Shown: positions 35,386-48,590 of the stretch, in pieces
Position numbering within the stretch: position 1 is the first letter of the stretch
How the letters are laid out: the number at the start of each line of letters is the position of its first letter
Assembly (NCBI GenBank): GCA_031769625.1
Contig: JAUIMM010000740.1
Span: forward strand, 1,097,501-1,161,500
Source: Taudactylus pleione
Taxonomy: Eukaryota > Chordata > Amphibia > Anura > Myobatrachidae
Direction of reading: 5' to 3'
Length of the DNA: 64,000 bases
The notes under the pieces: model-generated
Seen by the model: the letters and a program-made list of their open reading frames with translations, nothing else
Told to the model about the DNA's origin: nothing
Databases searched by the model: none
Made by a program: the position numbers and the translations under genes

Positions 35386-38300
35386 GTGAAGCAGGTAGTG
35401 TGAGGTACAGGGGGTTGGGAGAGAGAAGCAGGTAGTGTGAGGTACAGGGGGTGGGTAAGTGAAGCAGGTAGTGTGAGGTACAGGGGGTGGGAGAGGGAAG
35501 CATGTAGTGTGAGGTGCAGGGGGTGGGTGAGAGAAGCAGGTAATGTGAGGTACAGGTTGTTGGTGAGAGAGTCAGGTAGTGTGAGGTGCAGGGGGTGGGT
35601 GAGAGAGATGTAGGTAGTGTGAGGTGCAGGGGGTGGGTGAGAGAAGTAGGTAGTGTGAGGTGCAGGGGTTGGGTTAGAGAAGTAGGTGGTATGAGGTGCA
35701 GGGGGTGGGTGAGAGAAGTAGGTAGTGTGAGTTGCAAGGGGTGGGTGAGAGAAGCAGGTGGTGTGAGGTGCAGGGGTTGGGTTAGAGAAGCAGGTGGTGT
35801 GAGGTGCAGGGCGTGGGTTAGAGAAGTAGGTAGTGTGAGGTGCAGGGGGTGGGTGAGAGAAGTAGGCAGTGAGAGTTGCAGGGGGTGGGTGAGAGAAGTA
35901 GGTAATGTGAGGTGCAGGGGGTGGGATAGGGAGGTAGGTAGTGTGAGTTGAGGGGGTGGGTGAGTGAAGCAGGCAGTGTGAGGTACACGGGGTTGGTGAG
36001 AGAAGCAGGTAGTGTGAGGTACAGGGGGTGGGTGAGAGAAGCAAGTAGTGTGAGGTGCAGGGGGTGGGTGAGAGAAGCAGGTAGTGTAAGGTACAGGGGG
36101 TTGGAAGAGAGAAGCAGGTAGTGTGAGGTTACAGGGTGTGGGAGAGAGAAGCAGTTAGTGTGAGGTACAGAGGGGGGGTGAGAGAAGCAGGTAGTGTGAG
36201 GTACAGGGGTGGGTGAGAGAAACAGGTAGTGTGAGGTACAGGGGGTCGGAGTGAGAAGCTGGTAGTGTGAGGTACAGGGGGTGCGTGAGAGAAGCAGGAA
36301 GTGTGAGGTACAGGGGTTGGGCGAGAGAAGCAGGTAGTGTGAGGTGCAGGGGGGGTGAGAGAAGAGGTAGTGTGAGGTGCAGGGGGAGGGTGAGAGAAGC
36401 AGGTATTTTGAGGTGCAGGGTGTGTGTGAGAGAAGTAGGTAGTGTGAGGTGCAGGGGGTGGCTGAGAGAAGTAGGTAGTGTGAGTTGCAGTGGGTGGGTG
36501 AGAGAAGTAGGTAATGTGAGGTGCAGGGGGTGGGTGAGAGAAGCAGGCAGTGTGAGGTGCAGGGTGTGGGTGAGAGAAGTAGGTAGTGTGAGTTGCAGGG
36601 GGTGGGTGAGAGAAGTAGGCAGTGAGAGTTGCAGGGGGTGGGTGAGAGAAGTAGGTAATGTGAGGTGCAGGGGGTGGGATAGGGAGGTAGGTAGTGTGAG
36701 TTGAGGGGGTGGGTGAGTGAAGCAGGCAGTGTGAGGTACACGGGGTTGGTGAGAGAAGTAGGTAATGTGAGGTGCAGGGGGTGGGATAGGGAGATAGGTA
36801 CTGTGAGGTGAGGGGGTGGGAGAGGGAGGTAGGTAGTGTGAGGTGAGGGGGTGGGTGAGAGAAGCAGGCAGTGTGAGGTATATGGGGTTGGTGAGTGAAG
36901 CAGGTAAAGTGAGGTACAGGGTGTGGGAGAGAGAAGCAGGTAGTGTGAGGTACAGAGGGTTTGTGAGAGCAGCAGGTAGTGTGAGGTGCAGAGGGAGGGT
37001 GAGTGAAGCAGGTAGTGTGAGGTGCAGGGTGTGGGTGAGAGAAGCAGGTAGTGTGAGGTACAAGGGGTTTGGAGAGAGAAGCAGGTAGTGTGAGGTACAG
37101 GGGGTTGGTAGAGAAAAGCAGGTAGTGTGAGGTACGGGGGGTGGGTGAGTGAAGCAGGTAGTGTGAGGTGCAGGGGGTGGGTGAGAGAAGAGTTAGTGTG
37201 AGGTGCAGGGGATGTGTGAGATAATCAGGTAGTGTGAGGTACAGGGGGTTGGGAGAGAGAAGCAGTTAGTATGAGGTATAGGGAGTTGGGAGAGAGAAGC
37301 AGGTAGTGTGAGGTACAGTGGGTGGGTGAATGAATCAGGTAGTGTGAGGTACAGGGGGTGGGAGAGGGTAGCATTTAGTGTGAGGTATAGGGGGTGGGTG
37401 AGAGAAGCAGGTAGTGTGAGTTTCAGGGGGTGGGTGAGAGAAGCAGGTAGTGTGAGCTACAGGGGGTGGGTGAGAGAAGCAGTTAGTGTGAGGTGCAGGG
37501 GGTGGGTAAGAGAAGAGGTAGTGTGAGGTGCAGGGGGTGGGAGAGAGAAGCAGATAGTGTGAGGTACAGGGGGTGGTTGAGAGAAGCAGGTGGTGTGAGG
37601 TGCAGGGGGTGGGTGAGAGAAGCAGATAGTGTGAGGTACAGGGGGTGGTTGAGAGAAGTAGGTAGTGTGAGGTGCAGGGGGTGGGTTAGAGAAGTAGGTA
37701 GTATGAGGTGCAGGGTGTGGGTGAGAGAAGTAGGTAGTGTGAGTTGAAGGGGGTGGGTGAGAGAAGTAGGTAATGTGAGGTGAGGGGGTGGGAGAGGGAG
37801 GTAGGTAGTGTGAGGTGAGGGGGTGGGTGAGTGAAACAGGCAGTGTGAGGTACACGGGGTTGGTGAGAGAAGCAGGTAGTGTGAGGTACAGGGGGTTGGT
37901 GAGTGAAGCAGGTAATGTGAGGTTACAGGGTGTGGGAGAGAGAAGCAGTTAGTGTGAGGTACACGGGGTTGGTGAGAGAAGCAGGTAGTGTGAGGTACAG
38001 GGGGTTGGTGAGTGAAGCAGGTAGTGTGAGGTACAGGGGGATGGGAGAAAGAAGCAGGTAATGTGAGGTTACAGGGTGTGGGAGAGAGAAGCAGTTAGTG
38101 TGAGGTACAGAGTGGGGGTGAGAGAAGCAGGTAGTGTGAGGTACAGGGGTGGGTGAGAGAAGCAGGCAGTGTGAGGTGCAGGGGGAGGGTGAGAGAAGCA
38201 AGTAGTGTGAGGTGCAGTGGGTGGGTGAGAGAAGCAGGTAGTGTGAGGTACAGGGGGTTGGGAGAGAGAAGCAGGTAGTGAGAGGTGCAGGGGGTGGGTG

Positions 38301-41300
38301 AGAGACGCAGGTAGTGTGAGGTACAGGGGGTTGGTGAGAGAAGCAGGTAGTGTGAGGTGCAGGGGGTGGGTGAGAGACGCAGGTAGTGTGAGGTGCAGAG
38401 GGTGGGTGAGAGACGCAGGTAGTGTGAGGTGCAGGGGGTGGGTGAGTGAAGCAGGCAGTGGGAGGTAAAGAGGTTTGGGAGAGAGAAGCAGGTAGTGTGA
38501 GGTACAGGGGTGGGTAAGTGAAGCAGGTAGTGTGAGGTACAGGGGGTGGGTGAGAGAAGCTGGTAATGTGAGGTACAGGGGTGGGTGAGAGAAGCAGGTA
38601 GTGTGAGGTGCAGGGGGAGGGTGAGAGAAGCAAGTAGTGTGAGGTGCAGTGGGTGGGTGATAGAAGCAGGTAGTGTGAGGTACAGGGGGTTGGGAGAGAG
38701 AAGCAGGTAGTGTGAGGTGCAGGGGGTGGGTGAGAGACGCAGGTAGTGTGAGGTGCAGATGGTGGGTGAGAGATGCAGGTAGTGTGAGGTGCAGGGGGTG
38801 GGTGAGTGAAGCAGGTAGTGTGAGGTACAGGGGGTTGGGAGAGAGAAGCAGGTAGTGTGAGGTACAGGGGGTAGGTAAGTGAAGCAGGTAGTGTGAGGTA
38901 CAGGGGGTGGGAGAGTGAAGCATGTAGTGTGAGGTGCAGGGGGTGGGTGAGAGAAGCAGGTAATGTGAGGTACAGGTTGTTGGTGAGAGAGTCAGGTAGT
39001 GTGAGGTGCAGGGGGTGGGTGAGAGAGATGTAGGTAGTGTGAGGTGCAGGGGGTGGGTGAGAGAAGTAGGTAGTGTGAGGTGCAGGGGTTGGGTTAGAGA
39101 AGTAGGTGGTATGAGGTGCAGGGGGTGGGTGAGAGAAGTAGGTAGTGTGAGTTGCAAGGGGTGGGTGAGAGAAGCAGGTGGTGTGAGGTGCAGGGGTTGG
39201 GTTAGAGAAGCAGGTGGTGTGAGGTGCAGGGGGTGGGTTAGAGAAGTAGTTAGTGTGAGGTGCAGGGGGTGGGTGAGAGAAGCAGGTAGTGTGAGGTACA
39301 GGGGGTGGGTGAGAGAAGCAGGTAGTGTAAGATACAGGGGGTTGGAAGAGAGAAGCAGGTAGTGTGAGGTTACAGGGTGTGGGAGAGAGAAGCAGTTAGT
39401 GTGAGGTACAGAGGGGGGGTGAGAGAAGCAGGTAGTGTGAGGTACAGGGGTTGGTGAGAGAAACAGGTAGTGTGAGGTGAAGGGGGAGGGTGAGAGAAAC
39501 AAGTAGTGTGAGGTGCAGGGGGTGGGTGAGAGAATAGGTAGTATGAGGTGCAGAGGGTGGGTGAGAGAAGCAGGTAGTGTGAGGTGCGGTGGGTGGGTGA
39601 GAGAGTCAGGTAGTGTGAGGTGCAGAGAGTGGCTGAGAGAAGCAGGTAGTGTGAGGTGCAGGGGGTGGGTGAGAGAAGTAGGTAGTGTGAGGTGCAGGGG
39701 GTGGGTGAGAGAAGTAGGTAGTGTGAGGTGCAGGGGGTGGGTGAGAGAAGTAGGTAGTGTGAGTTGCAGGGGGTGGGTGAGAGAAGTAGATAATGTGAGG
39801 TGAGGGGGTGGGAGAGGGAGGTAGGTAGTGTGAGGTGAGGGGGTGGGTGACTGAAGCAGGCAGTGTGAGGTACATGGGGTTGGTGAGAGAAGCAGGTAGT
39901 GTGAGGTACAGGGGGTTGGTGAGTGAAGCAGGTAGTGTGAGGTTACGGGGGGTGGGAGAGAGAAGCAGGTAGTGTGAGGTACAGGGGGTGGGAGAGAGAA
40001 GCAGGTAGTGTGAGGTGCAGAGGGGGTTTGAGAGAAGCAGGTAGTGTGAGGTACAGGGGTGGGTGAGAGAAGCAGGTAGTGTGAGGTGCAGGGGGAGGGT
40101 GAGAGAAGCATGTAGTGTGAGGTGCAGTGGGTGGGTGAGAGAAGCAGATAGTGTGAGGTACAGGGGGTTGGGAGAGAGAAGCAGGTAGTGTGAGGTGCAG
40201 GGGGTGGGTGAGAGACGCAGGTAGTGTGAGGTGCAGAGGGTGGGTGAGAGATGCAGGTAGTGTGAGGTGCAGGGGGTGGGTGAGTGAAGCAGTTAGTGTG
40301 AGGTACAGGGGGTTGGGAGAGAGAAGCAGGTAGTGTGAGGTACAGGGGGTTGGTGAGTAAAGCAGGTAGTGTGAGGTTACAGGGTGTGGGAGAGAGAAGC
40401 AGGTAATGTGAGGTTACAGGGTGTGGGAGAGAGAAGCAGTTAGTGTGAGGTACAGAGGGGGGGTGAGAGAAGCAGGTAGTGTGAGGTTCAGGGGTGGGTG
40501 AGAGAAACAGGTAGTGTGAGGTGCAGGGGGTGGGTGAGAGAAGCAGGTAGTGTAAGGTACAGGGGGTTGGAAGAGAGAAGCAGGTAGTGTGAGGTACAGG
40601 GGGTGGGTAAGTGAAGCAGGTAGTGTGAGGTACAGGGGGTGGGAGAGGGAAGCATGTAGTGTGAGGTATAGGGGGTGGGTGAGAGAAGCAGGTAATGTGA
40701 GGTACAGGTGGTTGGTGAGAGAAGTAGGTAGTGTGATGTGCGGTGGGTGGGTGAGCGAGTCAGGTAGTGTGAGGTGCAGGGGGTGGGTGAGAGAAGCAGG
40801 TAATGTGAGGAACAGGTTGTTGGTGAGAGAGTCAGGTAGTGTGAGGTGCAGGGGGTGGGTGAGAGAGATGTAGGTAGTGTGAGGTGCAGGGGGTGGGTGA
40901 GAGAAGTAGGTAGTGTGAGGTGCAGGGGTTGGGTTAGAGAAGTAGGTGGTATGAGGTGCAGGGGGTGGGTGAGAGAAGTAGGTAGTGTGAGTTGCAGGGT
41001 GTGGGTGAGAGAAGCAGGTGGTGTGAGGTGCAGGGGTTGGGTTAGAGAAGCAGGTGGTGTGAGGTGCAGGGGGTGGGTTAGAGAAGTAGGTAGTGCGAGG
41101 TGCAGGGGGTGGGTGAGAGAAGTAGGCAGTGAGAGTTGCAGGGGGTGGGTGAGAGAAGTAGGTAATGTGAGGTGCAGGGGGTGGGATAGGGAGGTAGATA
41201 GTGTGAGGTGAGGGGGTGGGTGAGTGAAGCAGGCAGTGTGAGGTACACGGGGTTGGTGAGAGAAGCAGGTAGTGTGAGGTACACGGGGTTGGTGAGAGAA

Positions 41301-41925
41301 GCAGGTAGTGTGAGGTACAGGGGGCTGGTGAGTGATGCAGGTAGTGTGAGTTTACAGGGTGTGGGAGAGAGAAGCAGTTAGTGTGAGGTACAGAAGGTTG
41401 GTGAGAGAAGCAGGTAGTGTGAGGTACAGGGGTGGGTGAGAGAAACAGGTAGTGTGAGGTGCAGGGGGAGGGTGAGATAAGCAGGTAGTTTGAGGTACAG
41501 GGGGTTGGAAGAGAGAAGCAGGTAGTGTGAGGTACAGGGGGTGGGTGAGAGAAGCAGGTAGTGTGAGGTACAGGGGTGGGTGAGAGAAACTGGTAGTGTG
41601 AGGTGCCTGGGGTGGGTGAGAGAAGCAGGTATTGTGAGGTACTGGGGGTGGGAGAGAGAAGCAGGTAGTGTGAGGTACAGGGGGTTGGGAGAGAGAAGCA
41701 GGTAGTGTGAGGTACAGGGGGTTGGGAGAGAGAAGCAGGTAGTGTGAGGTGCAGGGGGTTGGTGAGAGATGTAAGTATTGTGAGGTGCAGGGGGTGGGTG
41801 AGAGAAGTAGGTAGTGTGAGGTACAGAGGTGGGTGAGAGAAGCAGGTAGAGTGAGGTACAGGGGTGTGTGAGAGAAGCAGGTAGTGTGAGGTGCAGAGGG
41901 TGGGTGAGTGAAGCAGGTAGTGTGA
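35386..41925 (+). repeat. Higher-order block B2, about 6.5 kb
   Basis: Second copy, directly adjoining B1. The shared end landmark GGGTGTGTGAGAGAAGCAGG is at about 35,340 in B1 and about 41,862 in B2. The GAGATGTAGG marker is at about 35610, 39030 and 40870. B2 carries a repeated four-unit group near 37,850-38,030 that B1 has once, and lacks two units near 41,525 that B1 has. Sequence between matching landmarks is nearly identical by eye. Confidence 0.8.
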
Positions 41926-44900
41926 GGTACAGGGGGTGGGAGAGGGTAGCAGGTATTGTGAGGTATAGGGGGTGGGTGAGAGAAGAGGTAGTGTGAGGTG
42001 CAGGGGGTGGGTGAGAGAAATAGGTAGTGTGACGTGCAGGGGGTTTGTGAGAGAAGAGGTAGTATGAGGTGCAGGGGGTTGGGAGAGAGAAGCAGGTAGT
42101 GTGAGGTACAGGGGGTGGGTGAGAGAAGAGGTAGTGTGAGGTGCAGGGGGTGGGTGAGAGAAGCAGGTAGTGTGAGGTGCAGGGGTAGGGAGAGAGAAGC
42201 AAATAGTGTGAGGTGCAGTGGGTGGGTGAGAGAAGCAGGTAGTGTGAGGTACAGGGGGTTGGGAGAGAGAAGCAGGTAGTGTGAGGTGCAGGGGGTGGCT
42301 GAGAGACGCAGGTAGTGTGAGGTGCAGATGGTGGGTGAGAGATGCAGGTAGTGTGAGGTGCAGGGGGTGGGTGAGTGAAGCAGGTAGTGTGAGGTACAGG
42401 GGGTTGGGAGAGAGAAACAGGTAGTGTGAGGTACAGGGGGTGGGTAAGTGAAGCAGGTAGTGTGAGGTACAGGGGGTGGGAGAGGGAAGCATGTAGTGTG
42501 AGGTACAGGGGGTGGGTGAGAGAAGCAGGTAATGTGAGGTACAGGTGGTTGGTGAGAGAAGCAGGTAGTGTGATGTGCGGTGGGTGGGTGAGCGAGTCAG
42601 GTAGTGTGAGGTGCAGGGGGTGGGTGAGAGAAGCAGGTAATGTGAGGTACAGGTTGTTGGTGAGAGAGTCAGGTAGTGTGAGGTGCAGGGGGTGGGTGAG
42701 GGAGATGTAGGTAGTGTGAGGTGCAGGGGGTGGGTGAGAGAAGTAGGTAGTGTGAGGTGCAGGGGTTGGGTTAGAGAAGTAGGTGGTATGAGGTGCAGGG
42801 GGTGGGTGAGAGAAGAAGGTAGTGTGAGTTGCAAGGGGTGGGTGAGAGAAGCAGGTGGTGTGAGGTGCAGGGGTTGGGTTAGAGAAGCAGGTGGTGTGAG
42901 GTGCAGGGGGTGGGTTAGAGAAGTAGGTAGTGTGAGGTGCAGGGGGTGGGTGAGAGAAGTAGGCAGTGAGAGTTGCAGGGGGTGGGGAGAGAAGTAGGTA
43001 ATGTGAGGTGCAGGGGGTGGGATAGGGAGGTAGATAGTGTGAGGTACACGGGGTTGGTGAGAGAAGCAGGTAGTGTGAGGTACAGGGGGTTGGTGAGTAA
43101 AGCAGGTAGTGTGAGGTTACAGGGTGTGGGAGAGAGAAGCAGGTAATGTGAGGTTACAGGGTGTGGGAGAGAGAAGCAGTTAGTGTGAGGTACAGAGGGG
43201 GGGTGAGAGAAGCAGGTAGTGTGAGGTTCAGGGGTGGGTGAGAGAAACAGGTAGTGTGAGGTGCAGGGGGTCGGTGAGAGAAACAGGTAGTGTGAGGTGC
43301 AGGTGGTGGGTGAGAGAAGCAGGTAGTGTAAGGTACAGGGGGTTGGAAGAGAGAAGCAGGTAGTGTGAGGTTACAGGGTGTGGGAGAGAGAAGCAGTTAG
43401 TGTGAGGTACAGAGGGGGGGTGAGAGAAGCAGGTAGTGTGAGGTACAGGGGTGGGTGAGAGAAACAGGTAGTGTGAGGTGCAGGGGGAGGGTGAGAGAAA
43501 CAATTAGTGTGAGGTGCAGGGGGTGGGTGAGAGAAAAGGTAGTATGAGGTGCAGGGGGTGGGTGAGAGAAGCAGGTAGTGTGAGGTGCGGTGGGTGGGTG
43601 AGAGAGTCAGGTAGTGTGAGGTGCAGAGAGTGACTGAGAGAAGCAGGTAGTGTGAGGTGCAGGGGGTTGGTGAGAGAAGTAGGTAGTGTGAGGTGCAGGG
43701 GGTGGGTGAGAGAAGTAGGTAGTGTGAGGTGCAGGGGGTGGGTGAGAGAAGTAGGTAGTGTGAGGTGCAGAGGGTGGGTTAGAGAAGTAGGTAGTATGAG
43801 GTGCAGGGTGTGGGTGAGAGAAGTAGGTAGTGTGAGTTGCAGGGGGTGGGTGAGAGAAGTAGGTAATATGAGGTGAGGGGGTGGGAGAGGGAGGTAGGTA
43901 TTGTGAGGTGAGGGGGTGGGTGACTGAAGCAGGCAGTGTGAGGTACATGGGGTTGGTGAGAGAAGCAGGTAGTGTGAGGTACAGGGGGTTGGTGAGTGAA
44001 GCAGGTAGTGTGAGGTTACGGGGGGTGATAGAGAGAAGCAGGTAGTGTGAGGTACAGGGGTGGGTGAGAGAATCAGGTAGTGTGAGGTGCAGGGGGAGGG
44101 TGAGAGAAGCAAGTAGTGTGAGGTGCAGTGGGTGGGTGAGAGAAGCAGGTAGTGTGAGGTACAGGGGGTTGGGAGAGAGAAGCAGGTAGTGTGAGGTGCA
44201 GGGGGTGGGTGAGAGACGCAGGTAGTGTGAGGTGCAGAGGGTGGGTGAGAGATGCAGGTAGTGTGAGGTGCAGGGGGTGGGTGAGTGAAGCAGGTAGTGT
44301 GAGGTACAGGGGGTTGGGAGAGAGAAGCAGGTAGTGTGAGGTACAGGGGGTGGGTAAGTGAAGCAGGTAGTGTGAGATACAGGGGGTGGGAGAGGGAAGC
44401 ACGTAGTGTGAGGTGCAGGGGGTGGGTGAGAGAAGCAGGTAATGTGAGGTACAGGTGGTTGGTGAGAGAAGTAGGTAGTGTGATGTGCGGTGGGTGGGTG
44501 AGCGAGTCAGGTAGTGTGAGGTGCAGGGGGTGGGTGAGAGAAGCAGGTAATGTGAGGTACAGGTTGTTGGTGAGAGAGTCAGGTAGTGTGAGGTGCAGGG
44601 GGTGGGTGAGAGAGATGTAGGTAGTGTGAGGTGCAGGGGGTGGGTGAGAGAAGTAGGTAGTGTGAGTTGCAAGGGGTGGGTGAGAGAAGCAGGTGGTGTG
44701 AGGTGCAGGGGTTGGGTTAGAGAAGCAGGTGGTGTGAGGTGCAGGGGGTGGGTTAGAGAAGTAGTTAGTGTGAGGTGCAGGGGGTGGGTGAGAGAAGCAG
44801 GTAGTGTGAGGTACAGGGGGTGGGTGAGAGAAGCAGGTAGTGTAAGGTACAGGGGGTTGGAAGAGAGAAGCAGGTAGTGTGAGGTTACAGGGTGTGGGAG

Positions 44901-47900
44901 AGAGAAGCAGTTAGTGTGAGGTACAGAGGGGGGGTGAGAGAAGCAGGTAGTGTGAGGTACAGGGGTGGGTGAGAGAAACAGGTAGTGTGAGGTGCAGGGG
45001 GAGGGTGAGAGAAACAAGTAGTGTGAGGTGCAGGGGGTGGGTGAGAGAATAGGTAGTATGAGGTGCAGGGGGTGGGTGAGAGAAGCAGGTAGTGTGAGGT
45101 GCGGTGGGTGGGTGAGAGAGTCAGGTAGTGTGAGGTGCAGAGAGTGGCTGAGAGAAGCAGGTAGTGTGAGGTGCAGGGGGTGGGTGAGAGAAGTAGGTAG
45201 TGTGAGGTGCAGGGGGTGGGTGAGAGAAGTAGGTAGTGTGAGGTGCAGGGGGTGGGTGAGAGAAGTAGGTAGTGTGAGTTGCAGGGGGTGGGTGAGAGAA
45301 GTAGATAATGTGAGGTGAGGGGGTGGGAGAGGGAGGTAGGTAGTGTGAGGTGAGGGGGTGGGTGACTGAAGCAGGCAGTGTGAGGTACATGGGGTTGGTG
45401 AGAGAAGCAGGTAGTGTGAGGTACAGGGGGTTGGTGAGTGAAGCAGGTAGTGTGAGGTTACGGGGGGTGGGAGAGAGAAGCAGGTAGTGTGAGGTACAGG
45501 GGGTGGGAGAGAGAAGCAGGTAGTGTGAGGTACAGGGGGTGGGAGAGAGAAGCAGGTAGTGTGAGGTGCAGGGGTGGGTGAGAGAAGCAGGTAGTGTGAG
45601 GTGCAGGGGGAGGGTGAGAGAAGCATGTAGTGTGAGGTGCAGTGGGTTGGTGAGAGAAGCAGATAGTGTGAGGTACAGGGGGTTGGGAGAGAGAAGCAGG
45701 TAGTGTGAGGTGCAGGGGGTGGGTGAGAGACGCAGGTAGTGTGAGGTGCAGAGGGTGGGTGAGAGATGCAGGTAGTGTGAGGTGCAGGGGGTGGGTGAGT
45801 GAAGCAGGTAGTGTGAGGTACAGGGGGTTGGGAGAGAGAAGCAGGTAGTGTGAGGTACAGGGGGAGGGTGAGAGAAGCATGTAGTGTGAGGTGCAGTGGG
45901 TGGGTGAGAGAAGCAGATAGTGTGAGGTACAGGGGGTTGGGAGAGAGAAGCAGGTAGTGTGAGGTGCAGGGGGTGGGTGAGAGACGCAGGTAGTGTGAGG
46001 TGCAGAGGGTGGGTGAGAGATGCAGGTAGTGTGAGGTGCAGGGGGTGGGTGAGTGAAGCAGGTAGTGTGAGGTACAGGGGGTTGGGAGAGAGAAGCAGGT
46101 AGTGTGAGGTACAGGGGGTGGGTAAGTGAAGCAGGTAGTGTGAGGTACAGGGGGTGGGAGAGGGAAGCATGTAGTGTGAGGTATAGGGGGTGGGTGAGAG
46201 AAGCAGGTAATGTGAGGTACAGGTGGTTGGTGAGAGAAGTAGGTAGTGTGATGTGCGGTGGGTGGGTGAGCGAGTCAGGTAGTGTGAGGTGCAGGGGGTG
46301 GGTGAGAGAAGCAGGTAATGTGAGGAACAGGTTGTTGGTGAGAGAGTCAGGTAGTGTGAGGTGCAGGGGGTGGGTGAGAGAGATGTAGGTAGTGTGAGGT
46401 GCAGGGGGTGGGTGAGAGAAGTAGGTAGTGTGAGGTGCAGGGGTTGGGTTAGAGAAGTAGGTGGTATGAGGTGCAGGGGGTGGGTGAGAGAATAGGTAGT
46501 ATGAGGTGCAGGGGGTGGGTGAGAGAAGCAGGTAGTGTGAGGTGCGGTAGGTGGGTGAGAGAGTCAGGTAGTGTGAGGTGCAGGGGGAGGGTGAGAGAAA
46601 CAAGTAGTGTGAGGTGCAGGGGGTGGGTGAGAGAATAGGTAGTATGAGGTGCAGGGGGTGGGTGAGAGAAGCAGGTAGTGTGAGGTGCGGTGGGTGGGTG
46701 AGAGAGTCAGGTAGTGTGAGGTGCAGAGAGTGGCTGAGAGAAGCAGGTAGTGTGAGGTGCAGGGGGTGGGTGAGAGAAGTAGGTAGTGTGAGGTGAAGGG
46801 GGTGGGTGAGAGAAGTAGGTAGTGTGAGGTGCAGGGGGTGGGTGAGAGAAGTAGGTAGTGTGAGTTGCAGGGGGTGGGTGAGAGAAGTAGATAATGTGAG
46901 GTGAGGGGGTGGGAGAGGGAGGTAGGTAGTGTGAGGTGAGGGGGTGGGTGACTGAAGCAGGCAGTGTGAGGTACATGGGGTTGGTGAGAGAAGCAGGTAG
47001 TGTGAGGTACAGGGGGTTGGTGAGTGAAGCAGGTAGTGTGAGGTTACGGGGGGTGGGAGAGAGAAGCAGGTAGTGTGAGGTACAGGGGGTGGGAGAGAGA
47101 AGCAGGTAGTGTGAGGTGCAGAGGGGGTTTGAGAGAAGCAGGTAGTGTGAGGTACAGGGGTGGGTGAGAGAAGCAGGTAGTGTGAGGTGCAGGGGGAGGG
47201 TGAGAGAAGCATGTAGTGTGAGGTGCAGTGGGTGGGTGAGAGAAGCAGATAGTGTGAGGTACAGGGGGTTGGGAGAGACAAGCAGGTAGTGTGAGGTGCA
47301 GGGGGTGGGTGAGAGACGCAGGTAGTGTGAGGTGCAGAGGGTGGGTGAGAGATGCAGGTAGTGTGAGGTGCAGGGGGTGGGTGAGTGAAGCAGGTAGTGT
47401 GAGGTACAGGGGGTTGGGAGAGAGAAGCAGGTAGTGTGAGGTACAGGGGGTGGGTAAGTGAAGCAGGTAGTGTGAGGTACAGGGGGTGGGAGAGGGAAGC
47501 ATGTAGTGTGAGGTACACGTGGTTGGTGAGAGAAGTAGGTAGTGTGATGTGCGGTGGGTGGGTGAGCGAGTCAGGTAGTGTGAGGTGCAGGGGGTGGGTG
47601 AGAGAAGCAGGTAATGTGAGGAACAGGTTGTTGGTGAGAGAGTCAGGTAGTGTGAGGTGCAGGGGGTGGGTGAGAGAGATGTAGGTAGTGTGAGGTGCAG
47701 GGGGTGGGTGAGAGAAGTAGGTAGTGTGAGGTGCAGGGGTTGGGTTAGAGAAGTAGGTGGTATGAGGTGCAGGGGGTGGGTGAGAGAAGTAGGTAGTGTG
47801 AGTTGCAGGGGGTGGGTGAGAGAAGCAGGTGGTGTGAGGTGCAGGGGTTGGGTTAGAGAAGCAGGTGGTGTGAGGTGCAGGGGGTGGGTTAGAGAATTAG

Positions 47901-48590
47901 GTAGTGCGAGGTGCAGGGGGTGGGTGAGAGAAGTAGGCAGTGAGAGTTGCAGGGGCTGGGTGAGAGAAGTAGGTAATGTGAGGTGCAGGGGGTGGGATAG
48001 GGAGGTAGGTAGTGTGAGGTGAGGGGGTGGGTGAGTGAAGCAGGCAGTGTGAGGTACACGGGGTTGGTGAGAGAAGCAGGTAGTGTGAGGTACACGGGGT
48101 TGGTGAGAGAAGCAGGTAGTGTGAGGTACAGGGGGCTGGTGAGTGATGCAGGTAGTGTGAGTTTACAGGGTGTGGGAGAGAGAAGCAGTTAGTGTGAGGT
48201 ACAGAAGGGGGGTGAGAGAAGCAGGTAGTGTGAGGTACAGGGGTGGGTGAGAGAAACAGGTAGTGTGAGGTGCAGGGGGAGGGTGAGATAAACAGGTAGT
48301 GTGAGGTACTGGGGGTGGGAGAGAGAAGCAGGTAGTGTGAGGTACAGGGGGTTGGGAGAGAGAAGCAGGTAGTGTGAGGTACAGGGGGTTGGGAGAGAGA
48401 AGCAGGTAGTGTGAGGTGCAGGGGGTTGGTGAGAGATGTAAGTATTGTGAGGTGCAGGGGGTGGGTGAGAGAAGTAGGTAGTGTGAGGTACAGAGGTGGG
48501 TGAGAGAAGCAGGTAGAGTGAGGTACAGGGGTGTGTGAGAGAAGCAGGTAGTGTGAGGTGCAGAGGGTGGGTGAGTGAAGCAGGTAGTGT
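41926..48590 (+). repeat. Higher-order block B3, about 6.7 kb, rearranged
   Basis: Third copy by its end landmark (GGGTGTGTGAGAG at about 48,527), but internally rearranged. The GAGATGTAGG marker occurs four times (about 42707, 44617, 46385, 47681) where B1 and B2 have three. Segments around 45.0-46.1 kb and 46.6-47.5 kb repeat one another at offsets of about 1.59 and 1.33 kb. This points to a secondary duplication of about 1.3-1.6 kb inside the block. Confidence 0.65.
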
